Shown one piece after another: positions 7,305 through 14,951 of a stretch of DNA of 32,152 bases (the stretch's first letter is position 1; the number at the start of each line of letters is the position of its first letter). The DNA comes from Lentimicrobiaceae bacterium (GTDB taxonomy: Bacteria; Bacteroidota; Bacteroidia; Bacteroidales; UBA4417): NCBI GenBank assembly GCA_028697555.1, contig JAQVEX010000029.1, forward strand, positions 1-32,152, given 5' to 3'. Position numbers and translations under genes: made by a program. Under the pieces are notes generated by a model. That model was given only the letters and a program-made list of their open reading frames with translations. It was not told the DNA's origin and made no database searches.

Positions 7305-8120
7305 TTAGTTTTTAGCGTTTTTGTTTCTTACTAAAATGTCCATAAATGTGATTGATGCGTCTTCCATATCTGCAACTATACTATCAATTTTGGATATAAT
7401 ATAGTTGTAGAAAACTTGTAGGATGATAGCAACAATAAGACCGAACACTGTGGTAATAAGAGCAATTTTCATACCTCCTGCTACAATTGTAGGCGAAATA
7501 TCGCCGGCAATTTCAATAGCGTCGAAAGCTTGAACCATACCAACAACTGTTCCCAAGAAACCCAAACTTGGCGAAATTGCGATAAACAATCCAATCCAAG
7601 ATAAGTTCTTTTCCAATTTAGCTATTTGAACTCCACCGTAAGAAACGATTGCTTTTTCAACGTTTTCTAAACCTTCGTTGTAGCGGTCTAGACCTTGGAA
7701 CATGATAGAAGCAACAGGTCCGCGTGAATCTCTACATAGTTCTTTTGCATCGGTGATACCATTTTCTTGAATTCTTTTTTCAACATTAACCAATAATTTG
7801 TCGGGGTTAACGTCAGCAAGATTAAGATAAATAATACGTTCGATACACAGTGCCAAACCAAATATTAAACATAAAAGGATTGGTGTCATAAATGTAGGTC
7901 CACCTTCAATAAATCTGTTTTTTAACATTTGGTGAAATGATTCATTTTTTACTGGTGGTGCCAACGGATCTGCAGTTGCGTCTGTTACTTGTTGCTCAGC
8001 TGCAACAGCCTCGGTTGCTGTTGTGTCGGGAGCTTCGGTAGCTTCCTGAGCAAATGAAATGTTTGTCATACCGATGTTTAGCATTAATGCTAAAGACAGA
8101 AAAGCGATTACTTTTTTCAT
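7305..8120 (-). CDS. exbB: MotA/TolQ/ExbB proton channel family protein with signal peptide
   Basis: A 271-residue ExbB-family protein, the channel-forming subunit of the proton motor that drives TonB-dependent transport. It starts with what looks like a cleavable signal peptide (about 1-24, ending SFAQ), then an Ala/Thr/Glu-rich periplasmic stretch (about 25-55). The first core helix is at about 78-96 (MTPILLCLIFGLALCIERII), a cytoplasmic domain follows, and the paired helices come after it. The family signature SPSLGFLGTVVGMVQAF (about 179-195) and the following GGMKIALITTVFGLIVAII helix are clear. The added N-terminal signal peptide is typical of Bacteroidota ExbB proteins. It is the first gene of the operon. 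No clear TAnnTTTG lies just upstream. Confidence 0.94.
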   Translation of the reverse strand: MKKVIAFLSLALMLNIGMTNISFAQEATEAPDTTATEAVAAEQQVTDATADPLAPPVKNESFHQMLKNRFIEGGPTFMTPILLCLIFGLALCIERIIYLNLADVNPDKLLVNVEKRIQENGITDAKELCRDSRGPVASIMFQGLDRYNEGLENVEKAIVSYGGVQIAKLEKNLSWIGLFIAISPSLGFLGTVVGMVQAFDAIEIAGDISPTIVAGGMKIALITTVFGLIVAIILQVFYNYIISKIDSIVADMEDASITFMDILVRNKNAKN

Positions 8121-8225
8121 AAGTTGAATGTTAAATTGATTTGTTAATTTATTTTACTTTGTTTGATTTAATTTTATTTTTATTTGTTTTAGTTTTGTTT
8201 CATTTTTTGAATTTGTAGCGAGAGG

Positions 8226-8313
8226 CGGAGAGAATGGGATTCGAACCCATGATACGCTTTCGGCATATACACACTTTCCAGGCGTGCGCCTTCAACCACT
8301 CGGCCATCTCTCC
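8226..8313 (-). tRNA. tRNA-Ser (anticodon GGA)
   Basis: The minus strand folds as an 88-nt class II tRNA. The acceptor 5' strand GGAGAGA (8313-8307) pairs with TCTCTCC (8233-8227) and the discriminator is G (8226). The anticodon arm GCCTGGAAAGTGT-like region carries GGA in the loop. A long variable arm (TGCCGAAAGCGTA) and a T arm with GGTTCGAATCC follow. The 3' CCA is not encoded (CCT follows). It reads UCC and, through wobble, UCU codons. It sits between exbB and rplY on their strand. Confidence 0.95.
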
Positions 8314-8341
8314 TATTTCACTCAAATTGACTGCTAAAATA

Positions 8342-8349
8342 CAAAATTA
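8342..8349 (-). promoter_or_regulatory. Putative -7 promoter element for tRNA-Ser
   Basis: The minus strand reads TAATTTTG, matching TAnnTTTG, 28 bp before the mature 5' end of tRNA-Ser and 35 bp after the rplY stop. Confidence 0.4.
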
Positions 8350-8384
8350 TTCTAATTGACAATATTTTCTCAATAAATTTTTTA

Positions 8385-9014
8385 TTATTCTTTATGTTCT
8401 TCGGCTGGTGCATCTCCTCCTTCGCTTTCAGCTTCGTCTTCACCTTCTGCTCCTTCAGGTGTTTCTTCCACAACTCTAGTTACGCTCACCGAAACAACTT
8501 GTGCCGATTTTTTATCAAGCAATTCTAAGTTATCAACTTTAACTTCCGATACTCTTATCGAGTCGTTTATGTTTAGTTTTGAAATATCAATGGTGATAAC
8601 TTCCGGTATGTCATTAATTAAACCTTTTACCAATAGTTTGCGGAATGATTTTTTTAGTTTTCCACCTTTTAATACTCCGGGTGAGTTTCCGGTAAGGCTC
8701 ACAGGAACGCTAACTTTAATAGGTTTATCTGCAAAGCATTCTAAAAAATCGACGTGCAAGATATTATCGGTAACAGGGTGGTACTGAACCTCCTGGATAA
8801 TAGCTTGTAATTTTTTGCCTTCTACATCTAAATCAACTAAGTATGGATATGCCGAAAATACAATTTTCGTCAAATCTTTTTCGCTGAGTGTGATGTGCAA
8901 TTCTTCTTTACCTCCATACACTACGCAAGGTATTCTACCTTCTTTGCGTTGTTGTTTGGCATCTTTTTTCCCTACGTTTGCTCTTAGCAAACCGCTCATA
9001 GATGTTCTTTTCAT
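8385..9014 (-). CDS. rplY: 50S ribosomal protein L25/general stress protein Ctc
   Basis: A 209-residue L25 of the long CTC/TL5 type, which binds 5S rRNA in the large ribosomal subunit. The N-terminal L25 domain (about 1-90) shows RKEGRIPCVVYGG and the block IIQEVQYHPVTDNILHVDFLE. The TL5-like C-terminal beta domain follows (about 95-180), and the protein ends in a Glu/Ala-rich acidic tail (about 181-209). The frame is open a further 28 codons to 9098, but that part overlaps the end of prs and does not look like L25. MKRTSMSGLLRANVG at 9014 gives the normal N-terminus and leaves a 19-bp gap after the prs stop. rplY and prs are very probably co-transcribed. Confidence 0.94.
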   Translation of the reverse strand: MKRTSMSGLLRANVGKKDAKQQRKEGRIPCVVYGGKEELHITLSEKDLTKIVFSAYPYLVDLDVEGKKLQAIIQEVQYHPVTDNILHVDFLECFADKPIKVSVPVSLTGNSPGVLKGGKLKKSFRKLLVKGLINDIPEVITIDISKLNINDSIRVSEVKVDNLELLDKKSAQVVSVSVTRVVEETPEGAEGEDEAESEGGDAPAEEHKE

Positions 9015-9033
9015 TGTTTGTGTTTGTTTAGTG

Positions 9034-9969
9034 TTATTTAATTTTAAATATTGATGAAATTGATTCGTAATTATGTGCTCGTTTAATAACTTCGGCAAGT
9101 AGTGGTGCCGTGCTTAATACCGTAATTTTGTCCGATTTTTTTGCAAGCGGAATGGTGTCGGTTACAACTACTTGTGTAAAAGCCGAATTTTCAATTCTTT
9201 CGTATGCATCGCCCGATAATATTGGGTGTGTACAAAATCCTCTCACACTGTTTGCTCCTTTTTTCATAATCAAATCGGCGGCTCTTGTTATAGTTCCGGC
9301 TGTATCTATTATGTCGTCTAATAGTATTACGTCTTTACCATTAACATCACCAATAAGTTCCATGTTTTCAATTTGATTAGCCTTTGTTCTTTGTTTATAG
9401 CAAATTACAAAAGGAATATTGAAGGCTTTAGCGTACGATGCTGCTCTTCTTGTTCCGCCTGTATCAGGCGAAGCAAACACCATGTTAGGTAGATTTAACG
9501 ATTTTATATATGGTAAAAATATTGACGAAGCATACAAGTGGTCGACTGGTAGGTCGAAAAAGCCCTGTATTTGGTCAGCATGTAAGTCTATGGTTATTAT
9601 TCTGTTAACTCCCGAAGCCGATAACAAGTTGGCTAATAATTTTGCCGATATTGGCACTCGGGGTTTGTCTTTTCTATCCTGCCTTGCGAAACCGAAGTAG
9701 GGTATAACTGCCGTAATTTGTCTTGCCGATGCTCTGCGTGCGGCATCTATCATCAGCAGTAGCTCTAGCATGTTTTCTGCAGGTGGGAAGGTGCTTTGTA
9801 CAAGGTATGTATCAACACCACGAAGGTTTTCTTCAAATGAGACGCTAAATTCGCCGTCGCTAAATACGGTAACTTGGGCTTTGCCCAATTCTTGTCCGTA
9901 TGCTGCAGCTATATCTTCTGCAAGATATTTAGTTGCTCTGCCCGAAAATATTTTTACTTCTTTTCGCAT
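9034..9969 (-). CDS. prs: Ribose-phosphate pyrophosphokinase (PRPP synthetase)
   Basis: A 311-residue cytoplasmic PRPP synthetase, which makes 5-phosphoribosyl diphosphate from ribose 5-phosphate and ATP for nucleotide, histidine and tryptophan synthesis. Visible motifs are FSDGE near residue 37, the FARQDRKDKPR flexible-loop region (about 96-106), the catalytic-site stretch DLHADQIQGFF, SPDTGGTRRA, and the PRPP-binding loop VILLDDIIDTAGTI (about 215-228). Length and motif order are those of class I enzymes. The ATG at 9969 is preceded by a TAnnTTTG element at 10009-10016. rplY follows 19 bp later, a pairing also familiar from other bacteria. Confidence 0.97.
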   Translation of the reverse strand: MRKEVKIFSGRATKYLAEDIAAAYGQELGKAQVTVFSDGEFSVSFEENLRGVDTYLVQSTFPPAENMLELLLMIDAARRASARQITAVIPYFGFARQDRKDKPRVPISAKLLANLLSASGVNRIITIDLHADQIQGFFDLPVDHLYASSIFLPYIKSLNLPNMVFASPDTGGTRRAASYAKAFNIPFVICYKQRTKANQIENMELIGDVNGKDVILLDDIIDTAGTITRAADLIMKKGANSVRGFCTHPILSGDAYERIENSAFTQVVVTDTIPLAKKSDKITVLSTAPLLAEVIKRAHNYESISSIFKIK

Positions 9970-10008
9970 TACAAATAATTTATGTATTTGTTATATATTT
10001 TGTTTTTG

Positions 10009-10016
10009 CAAATGTA
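10009..10016 (-). promoter_or_regulatory. Putative -7 promoter element for prs-rplY
   Basis: The minus strand reads TACATTTG, matching TAnnTTTG, 39 bp before the prs ATG. No obvious -33 element is present. Confidence 0.5.
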
Positions 10017-10063
10017 TAAAAATATTCGTTATTTGAGTATTAATTTTACATATTTAAACAAGT

Positions 10064-10090
10064 AAAGCAACGGCTTATCACCGTTGCTTT
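10064..10090 (-). terminator. Terminator hairpin after tRNA-Cys
   Basis: AAAGCAACGG (10064-10073) pairs perfectly with CCGTTGCTTT (10081-10090) around a 7-nt loop. It begins 2 bp beyond the 3' end of tRNA-Cys on the minus strand and stands upstream of the prs promoter, so it should separate the two transcripts. Confidence 0.75.
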
Positions 10091-10092
10091 AG

Positions 10093-10163
10093 AGGTTTCG
10101 AGCGGATTCGAACCGCTGTAAACGGTTTTGCAGACCGCTGCCTAGCCACTCGGCCACGAAACC
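10093..10163 (-). tRNA. tRNA-Cys (anticodon GCA)
   Basis: A 71-nt tRNA on the minus strand. Acceptor GGTTTCG (10163-10157) pairs with CGAAACC (10100-10094). The discriminator base is U (10093), the known identity element for tRNA-Cys. The anticodon arm CGGTCTGCAAAACCG carries GCA. The T arm contains GGTTCGAATCC. No 3' CCA is encoded. It is followed directly by a strong terminator hairpin and preceded by a TAnnTTTG element. Confidence 0.96.
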
Positions 10164-10172
10164 TTTTTTTTG

Positions 10173-10180
10173 CAAATGTA
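10173..10180 (-). promoter_or_regulatory. Putative -7 promoter element for tRNA-Cys
   Basis: The minus strand reads TACATTTG, matching TAnnTTTG, 9 bp before the mature 5' end. That spacing fits a -7 element closely. Confidence 0.55.
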
Positions 10181-10223
10181 ATACTTTTTTTCTATTAGGC
10201 ATATTTTTGTTAATATTTATTTT

Positions 10224-10429
10224 GGTGTTACGGGTTATCCCGAAGTTTCGGGACGTGGTGCGGGTTGCGGGTTACGGGTTGCGTGGTGCGGGTTGCGGGT
10301 TGCGTGGTGCGGGTTAGTTCTGAAGTTTCGGGATGTTGCGGGTTAGTTCTGAGTCAGGAGTTCTGAGTTATGAGTTCTGAGTTCCGAGTTTCAAAACTCC
10401 TGACTCGAAACTCAAAACTCGAAACTTCG
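10224..10429. repeat. Long 7-bp-period array with TCCCGAA hairpin and inverted right end
   Basis: The 318-bp gap between tRNA-Cys and the gene at 10482 holds no coding sequence. Most of it is a heptamer array. Units run from GCGGGTT/ACGGGTT/GCGTGGT on the left to GAGTTCT/GAGTTAT in the middle and to inverted ACTCGAA/ACTCAAA at the right. The right-hand units pair with the GAGTT units. A perfect TCCCGAA-GT-TTCGGGA hairpin lies at 10238-10253, and a copy with one mismatch at about 10319-10334. The array ends about 50 bp beyond the stop of the minus-strand gene. Confidence 0.75.
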
Positions 10430-10481
10430 TTTTTCACTCTAATATCCTTAAATATGTTAGCTGTTTATTAGCGTTCTATCA

Positions 10482-11903
10482 TTAATTCGTAGCTTCCAAA
10501 ACCGCCCAAATCAGTTGCTTTGTACTTCCTTGACTTTCGGTATTGTCGTTTATAAGTGCGTACAATTTTCCGTTATTTACAATAACTTTTGTGGGAAATA
10601 CAAACTCGTCAATTCTTCTTACAAAATTTACCTTACCTGTTTCAACATTAACGGAATACACACTTAAAATGCCGTTTCTGTCAATATGTGTTGAATAAAC
10701 ATTGTTGTTTTCTTCATCAAAAAGTATTTCAAAGTTTTTATTGCCTTGTTGAACCAAATCGGTTTTGTGGCTTTTAATTAATTTTCCCTTGTGATTAAAT
10801 ACCTGTATTTCATTTAGTAACGTTGAAATGAAATAAATTTTACCATTGATTTCGAAAATAGGGTTTAGGTTCTTTTTAACATATTGTTTTTTGAAGAGTT
10901 TGCCCATCATAGACTCACTGAACATATTATTATATTCTTTTAAGTAGTCGTATTTTAGCTTCGATGCAATTTTTTTACTAACTTCCGCTGCAGCAATGTC
11001 ACTATTGGTTAATGCAACATATTCTTCTTCTTGTATATACTGAATTTGTCTGTTAAAGACTTCGTCCAAATGTTTTTCCTCAAGCTCTCTTATGATAATA
11101 GCCAAGTTTTCTTCGTCGGTTGCGTGGCACAGTGCTTTTAGTTCTTTGGTTTTCAAATTATGTTGAATATATACAAGAGTTTGTCCGAAGTTTTTGTAAT
11201 ATGGTGTATAAAGATTATCGCTATTGATTATTAGGACATTTCTCAGTACTTCGTTAAATTTTTTAAGCGGCGTACCGTATAAAATTTTTAATTCGTTGTT
11301 TTTAAATCCCAATTGGTAGGAAGAATCGCTACTTAAAAGGTGTATATTGCCGAAACAATCTTTAAACGTATTTTTCATTTTATTGCTAACTCTGAGTACC
11401 GACAAGGTGTCGAAGTTTGGCGCAGGAGTTAGAACGTAGCACATTTTTTTGTTTGCTTTTGTGCCTAAAATATAAATAAGTCCGTTGCTAAAGTTGAAGT
11501 CGGAAACGTAAAAATTTAACTCTTTTCTTATTTTATTTATTTTGCTCAAATCTTCTGATGTAACGGTAACGGGAGACAAGCTTCCAACAGAAGAAGTAAG
11601 TGTTATTATTAAATTTTCGTGGTCTTTTACTTCTTTCAGAAGAATAGACTTAGTTTCAAAAGCTACGCAACTGAACTCCAATGTTGCGTTGGGAGATATT
11701 TTGATTTCAAATTCGCCGTTTTTATTTGTTGTAGTTCCAATTTTGTATTCATGACTGTAAATATTAACATCTTGAATAGGAACTCCATCTTTATTAACAA
11801 CTTTTCCGCTATACGTTTTAACGTGAACCTGTGCTTCGCAGTAGTTGTTCGTAATACCAATAAACACAAGTATAATTATTGTTATTTTGAAAAATAGTTT
11901 CAT
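10482..11903 (-). CDS. Exported protein with CarboxypepD_reg-like N-terminal domain, function unknown
   Basis: A 473-residue exported protein. Residues 1-24 form a signal peptide. A CarboxypepD_reg-like beta-sandwich follows (about 28-105), with the typical GKVVNKDGVPIQDVNIYS start and the NKNGEFEI turn. In Bacteroidota this domain usually sits at the N-terminus of TonB-dependent receptors, but here no plug or barrel follows. The remaining 360 residues contain repeated stretches of the type GKIYFISTLLNEIQVFNHKG and GKLYALINDN, which look like propeller blades of a six-bladed type. That fold is inference. It is likely periplasmic or surface-exposed. It stands alone, with a possible long leader containing a (CT)20 tract upstream and a repeat array downstream. 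Confidence 0.82.
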   Translation of the reverse strand: MKLFFKITIIILVFIGITNNYCEAQVHVKTYSGKVVNKDGVPIQDVNIYSHEYKIGTTTNKNGEFEIKISPNATLEFSCVAFETKSILLKEVKDHENLIITLTSSVGSLSPVTVTSEDLSKINKIRKELNFYVSDFNFSNGLIYILGTKANKKMCYVLTPAPNFDTLSVLRVSNKMKNTFKDCFGNIHLLSSDSSYQLGFKNNELKILYGTPLKKFNEVLRNVLIINSDNLYTPYYKNFGQTLVYIQHNLKTKELKALCHATDEENLAIIIRELEEKHLDEVFNRQIQYIQEEEYVALTNSDIAAAEVSKKIASKLKYDYLKEYNNMFSESMMGKLFKKQYVKKNLNPIFEINGKIYFISTLLNEIQVFNHKGKLIKSHKTDLVQQGNKNFEILFDEENNNVYSTHIDRNGILSVYSVNVETGKVNFVRRIDEFVFPTKVIVNNGKLYALINDNTESQGSTKQLIWAVLEATN

Positions 11904-12119
11904 AATGATATTTTTATATTAGGGTTAATATAAACTGTTGATATAGAGTGTGTGAAGTACTTTCGCAATAATAATTTAGTAGAACTGATAAAGGTGTTAA
12001 AGTTGTCGCTATATTTTGAACCGCAATAAGTAGCTGAATTATAACTGAGCTCTTGTATATTTGAATTTATGTAAAACGGATATAGGATTTGAGGTTTGAA
12101 TAAAGAAATAGTTAAAACA

Positions 12120-12164
<45 letters not shown>

Positions 12165-12271
12165 ATAATCGAGAGCTTTAAGAGTTTTGTTTTTTGCTAA
12201 AAACAAAGACATTATTTTACTGTAGGATAACATTTTAAAACAATATTGTTAATAGATTGTTTTTAACACTA

Positions 12272-12279
12272 CAAATATA
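12272..12279 (-). promoter_or_regulatory. Putative -7 promoter element, long leader to the gene at 10482-11903
   Basis: The minus strand reads TATATTTG, matching TAnnTTTG. It is the nearest such match upstream of the ATG at 11903. If used, the transcript would carry a leader of about 360 nt that includes the (GA)20 tract. Confidence 0.35.
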
Positions 12280-12314
12280 ATAATATTTTATAAAAAAAAG
12301 GTTTTTAAAATATT

Positions 12315-12338
12315 TGATGAGATATATTTGCCTCATCA
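12315..12338 (-). terminator. Weak hairpin overlapping the stop of the receptor gene
   Basis: TGATGAG (12315-12321) pairs with CTCATCA (12332-12338) around a 10-nt loop, and the minus strand then runs into an A/T-rich stretch. The stem overlaps the stop codon. It is a weak terminator candidate. Confidence 0.3.
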
Positions 12339-14765
12339 TTTATAGTCTCTTGTTCCTCTGTCACCGTGCAAAATATTATACCTTAACGAGAAGTAAAATG
12401 TTCGCTTATATGCCGAACCAGAATATTGGTAATCGGTTTTTACGCCAAAAATCTCGGAAGTTGAGCCCCTACCAATCATTTCGTCAAAAACGTTTGAAAC
12501 GCCTAACGAAACAAATAATTTATTTTTCAAAAAGTATCTGCTTACGTAAGCTGATGAATTAAGCCACGGTTTGTAATAGCCGTTATATGTTGTCAGCTTT
12601 GAATTGTAGCGAGCGTAGAAAGATAAATAATAAGTGTTTTTTATTCTGTAATCGATGTTACCTTTAATGTAATAACCGTACTGACTGTGCTCGTAGTTGA
12701 CAAAAGGCAGTTCAAATTCCTGTGCTAAATCGGTGAGCGATTTTATGTTGTAATAATTATTAAAGATACTTGACGATAAAGAAAAACTTAAATTTTGTCT
12801 CGCTTTGTACCAAAATGCAAGGTCAACGCCAAAATTCTTTTTAATTGCAACATTCATGGGTTTTGAAATATAAATTAGTGAGCTTACAGGTATAGAAACC
12901 GTTTCGGAATGATTGTCGGTGTAGTTGTAAAAACACTCTACCGATGCGTTTAATTTTTCGGTATTGTAGTTATATCCTAAGTAAACGGAATAAAAATCGG
13001 TGGGTAAAAGACCAGAATTACCCGACTGCCAATAATATATGTTTTTCTTATCTATAAAATCGCACAAATCATTAAAATACGGCATTTCGGCAGTCTTTGA
13101 CAAAGTTAATTTTATATCTTGTTTTTCGTTAATGCTATATGTAAATGTGAATGAAGGTAAAATGCGAAAATAAGTCTTGGATAAATCGATTATAGTATCC
13201 GAATTATCTGTGTTGTATCTGTAATATTTTCCGTTTATTTTTTTACAACTTAAACCAATGCCTCCGTCAAGTTTCCATTTTTTCAATTCCGTCCCGAAGC
13301 GAAATGATAAATCGTGTTTTTGGTTAGCATATATGGCAAATTGGCTTTCAGGCAATGAAATTATATCAAAAATATAATGTTCGTTAGCCGAAGAATCTTG
13401 TAATGATAAATACAGATTGTACGAAATGTTAAAACGTGTTTTTGGGGTTATTGAATGATTGTAAAAAAAGTTTGAATAAATGTTTTTAGAGAAAAACTTA
13501 CCGTTGTTTTTAAAATTATATACGCTGTCGATTTGTTGAGTGTTCAGATGATTAAAATCGTATTCCGAAAAATTATTACTTGACCCGTTATACCTGTTTA
13601 TGTGTACATACGATTTAAAATAAGTATCGAGTGTATCAAATTTATGTTTGAACGAAATTGTAAATCCGTTATAATCTTGTTTATCGGTGTAGTTGCTGTT
13701 ATTATCGTATTTATTCAGTAATAAGTTGTTTGCCGACTTTTCTTCTCTAAAAGCAGTATTGCCGTTTCCGTCGGGTTTTGAGAAATACAGACCGTATGTG
13801 GCATATAAAGTTGTATTGTCGGAAGGTTTATAATAAACACCTGCATTATTGTAGTTTAGTCTGTTTATATTTTGACGGTAGGATATAAATTCCTGAAAAT
13901 TTTGTCCGTTCTGATTATTTATATCTTTTTGAGTGGTCGAATTGGTATAATTAAAGTTGTAATCGTAAGAAGAATTTATAAAAAATGTAAGACTTTTTAT
14001 TTTGTAGTTTAAGTTGAGATAATTTTTCGTACTTGAAATTTTCTTAAAATCTTGTGTGTTTATTGTAGAAGAAACAGAGCCGCTTATACCATCGACGGTT
14101 TCGGTTTTCATTAATATGTTTATAATTCCTCCACGTCCGTCTCCGCCGGTATTCATTGCTAAGTCGATTAACTCTATTTTTTTTACTTTATCGACGGGTA
14201 TCATTTCCAATTTAGGATAAACGTACTTCATCAGCAGGTCATCAACGTAGATAGTTGCTTCAGCACCTTTAAAATACACCGAGCCATCTTCATCGACAAC
14301 AACACCCGGCAATGTTTTTAGCAAATCGAGTATTGTTCTTGCCGATTTTGCTTGTATATTGCCTACACTGAAAACTTTTCTGTCGAATTTTTGTTGCATG
14401 TACGGTCTGCTAGCTGTTACTTGCGTTTCGCTTAATTGATATATTATCGGCGAAAGCTCAATTACACCGAAATCGTGTTTGTTGGAGTTTTTTTCATCAT
14501 CAAAAAATACGGTTTTTTCTTTATAACCAATGTTGGATATAACTAGTTTATAGTTGTCGGGCTTATTAAAAGAACAAGCAAACTCACCTTTTTCATCACT
14601 CAGCGTCCCTGTAATTGTCGAATCGTTATGATTTTTGATAACGATTGTGGAATAAGGTACAGGTTTTTTGTTAATGCTATCCGTAATTATGCCTTGTATT
14701 TGCAATGTTTGAGATAATAATACAATAGGCAGAAACAATAAGATAAAAACAATTATTTTTTTCAT
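12336..14765 (-). CDS. TonB-dependent-receptor-like outer membrane beta-barrel protein
   Basis: An 809-residue outer membrane protein. Residues 1-18 are a signal peptide. A CarboxypepD_reg domain follows (about 22-105, with IQGIITDSINKKPVPYSTI and the DEKGEF turn). Next comes a plug-like domain (about 115-225) with VTASRPYMQQK, ILDLLKTLPGVVVDEDGSVYFKG and GGDGRGGIINILMKT. A long Tyr/Asn-rich barrel with many alternating strands makes up the rest, in the style of the outer membrane beta-barrel family that shares the TonB-receptor plug. No SusD partner, no glycan enzyme and no metal-uptake gene is adjacent, so the ligand cannot be guessed. A TAnnTTTG element lies 18 bp upstream of the ATG. The ExbB-ExbD operon in this window could supply the energy. 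Confidence 0.9.
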   Translation of the reverse strand: MKKIIVFILLFLPIVLLSQTLQIQGIITDSINKKPVPYSTIVIKNHNDSTITGTLSDEKGEFACSFNKPDNYKLVISNIGYKEKTVFFDDEKNSNKHDFGVIELSPIIYQLSETQVTASRPYMQQKFDRKVFSVGNIQAKSARTILDLLKTLPGVVVDEDGSVYFKGAEATIYVDDLLMKYVYPKLEMIPVDKVKKIELIDLAMNTGGDGRGGIINILMKTETVDGISGSVSSTINTQDFKKISSTKNYLNLNYKIKSLTFFINSSYDYNFNYTNSTTQKDINNQNGQNFQEFISYRQNINRLNYNNAGVYYKPSDNTTLYATYGLYFSKPDGNGNTAFREEKSANNLLLNKYDNNSNYTDKQDYNGFTISFKHKFDTLDTYFKSYVHINRYNGSSNNFSEYDFNHLNTQQIDSVYNFKNNGKFFSKNIYSNFFYNHSITPKTRFNISYNLYLSLQDSSANEHYIFDIISLPESQFAIYANQKHDLSFRFGTELKKWKLDGGIGLSCKKINGKYYRYNTDNSDTIIDLSKTYFRILPSFTFTYSINEKQDIKLTLSKTAEMPYFNDLCDFIDKKNIYYWQSGNSGLLPTDFYSVYLGYNYNTEKLNASVECFYNYTDNHSETVSIPVSSLIYISKPMNVAIKKNFGVDLAFWYKARQNLSFSLSSSIFNNYYNIKSLTDLAQEFELPFVNYEHSQYGYYIKGNIDYRIKNTYYLSFYARYNSKLTTYNGYYKPWLNSSAYVSRYFLKNKLFVSLGVSNVFDEMIGRGSTSEIFGVKTDYQYSGSAYKRTFYFSLRYNILHGDRGTRDYK

Positions 14766-14783
14766 ATTCTCGCTTTTATCCTA

Positions 14784-14791
14784 CAAATATA
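14784..14791 (-). promoter_or_regulatory. Putative -7 promoter element for the receptor gene
   Basis: The minus strand reads TATATTTG, matching TAnnTTTG, 18 bp before the ATG at 14765. The predicted leader is short. Confidence 0.5.
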
Positions 14792-14842
14792 GTGCTTTTT
14801 TCAAATAAATTTGTTTTCCAAAATTAGAAATTATTGGTTGGT

Positions 14843-14950
14843 GGTACGTGTTGCGTGTTGCGAGTTGCGTGGCAATTAGCAATTAACAATTAACTAAGTT
14901 TAGCCTTTAGCCAATAGCTAACGGCTAACGGCTAATGGCTAACAGCTAAC
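14843..14950. repeat. 7-bp-period array whose unit changes in register
   Basis: Fifteen heptamers and three further bases without a break in register: GGTACGT, then GTTGCGT-type units, then AACAATT-type, then TTTAGCC twice, then AACGGCT/AATGGCT/AACAGCT. The array ends one base before the stop codon of lptC. The unit changes completely along the array while the 7-base spacing is kept. Confidence 0.85.
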
Positions 14951-14951
14951 T

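Noticed and set aside
8385-9098. A longer, 237-residue form of L25 starting at 9098
   Set aside because: The extra 28 residues overlap the 3' end of prs and do not resemble an L25 N-terminus. The ATG at 9014 fits the family.
5631-10429. Repeat arrays as possible CRISPR arrays
   Set aside because: The period is 7 bases with degenerate units, there are no spacers of 25-40 bases, and no cas gene is in the window.
10482-11903. Type IX secretion substrate with a C-terminal sorting domain
   Set aside because: The C-terminus lacks the conserved short Gly- and Lys-rich sorting-domain motifs. No other protein in the window has one either.
12314-12562. Small plus-strand ORF of 82 codons over the end of the receptor gene
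   Set aside because: It is antisense to a clear coding region and its sequence looks like a frame shadow rich in Lys, Arg and Leu.
12336-14765. A SusC/SusD polysaccharide utilisation locus around the receptor
   Set aside because: No SusD-like lipoprotein, glycosidase, or sensor/regulator gene is adjacent.
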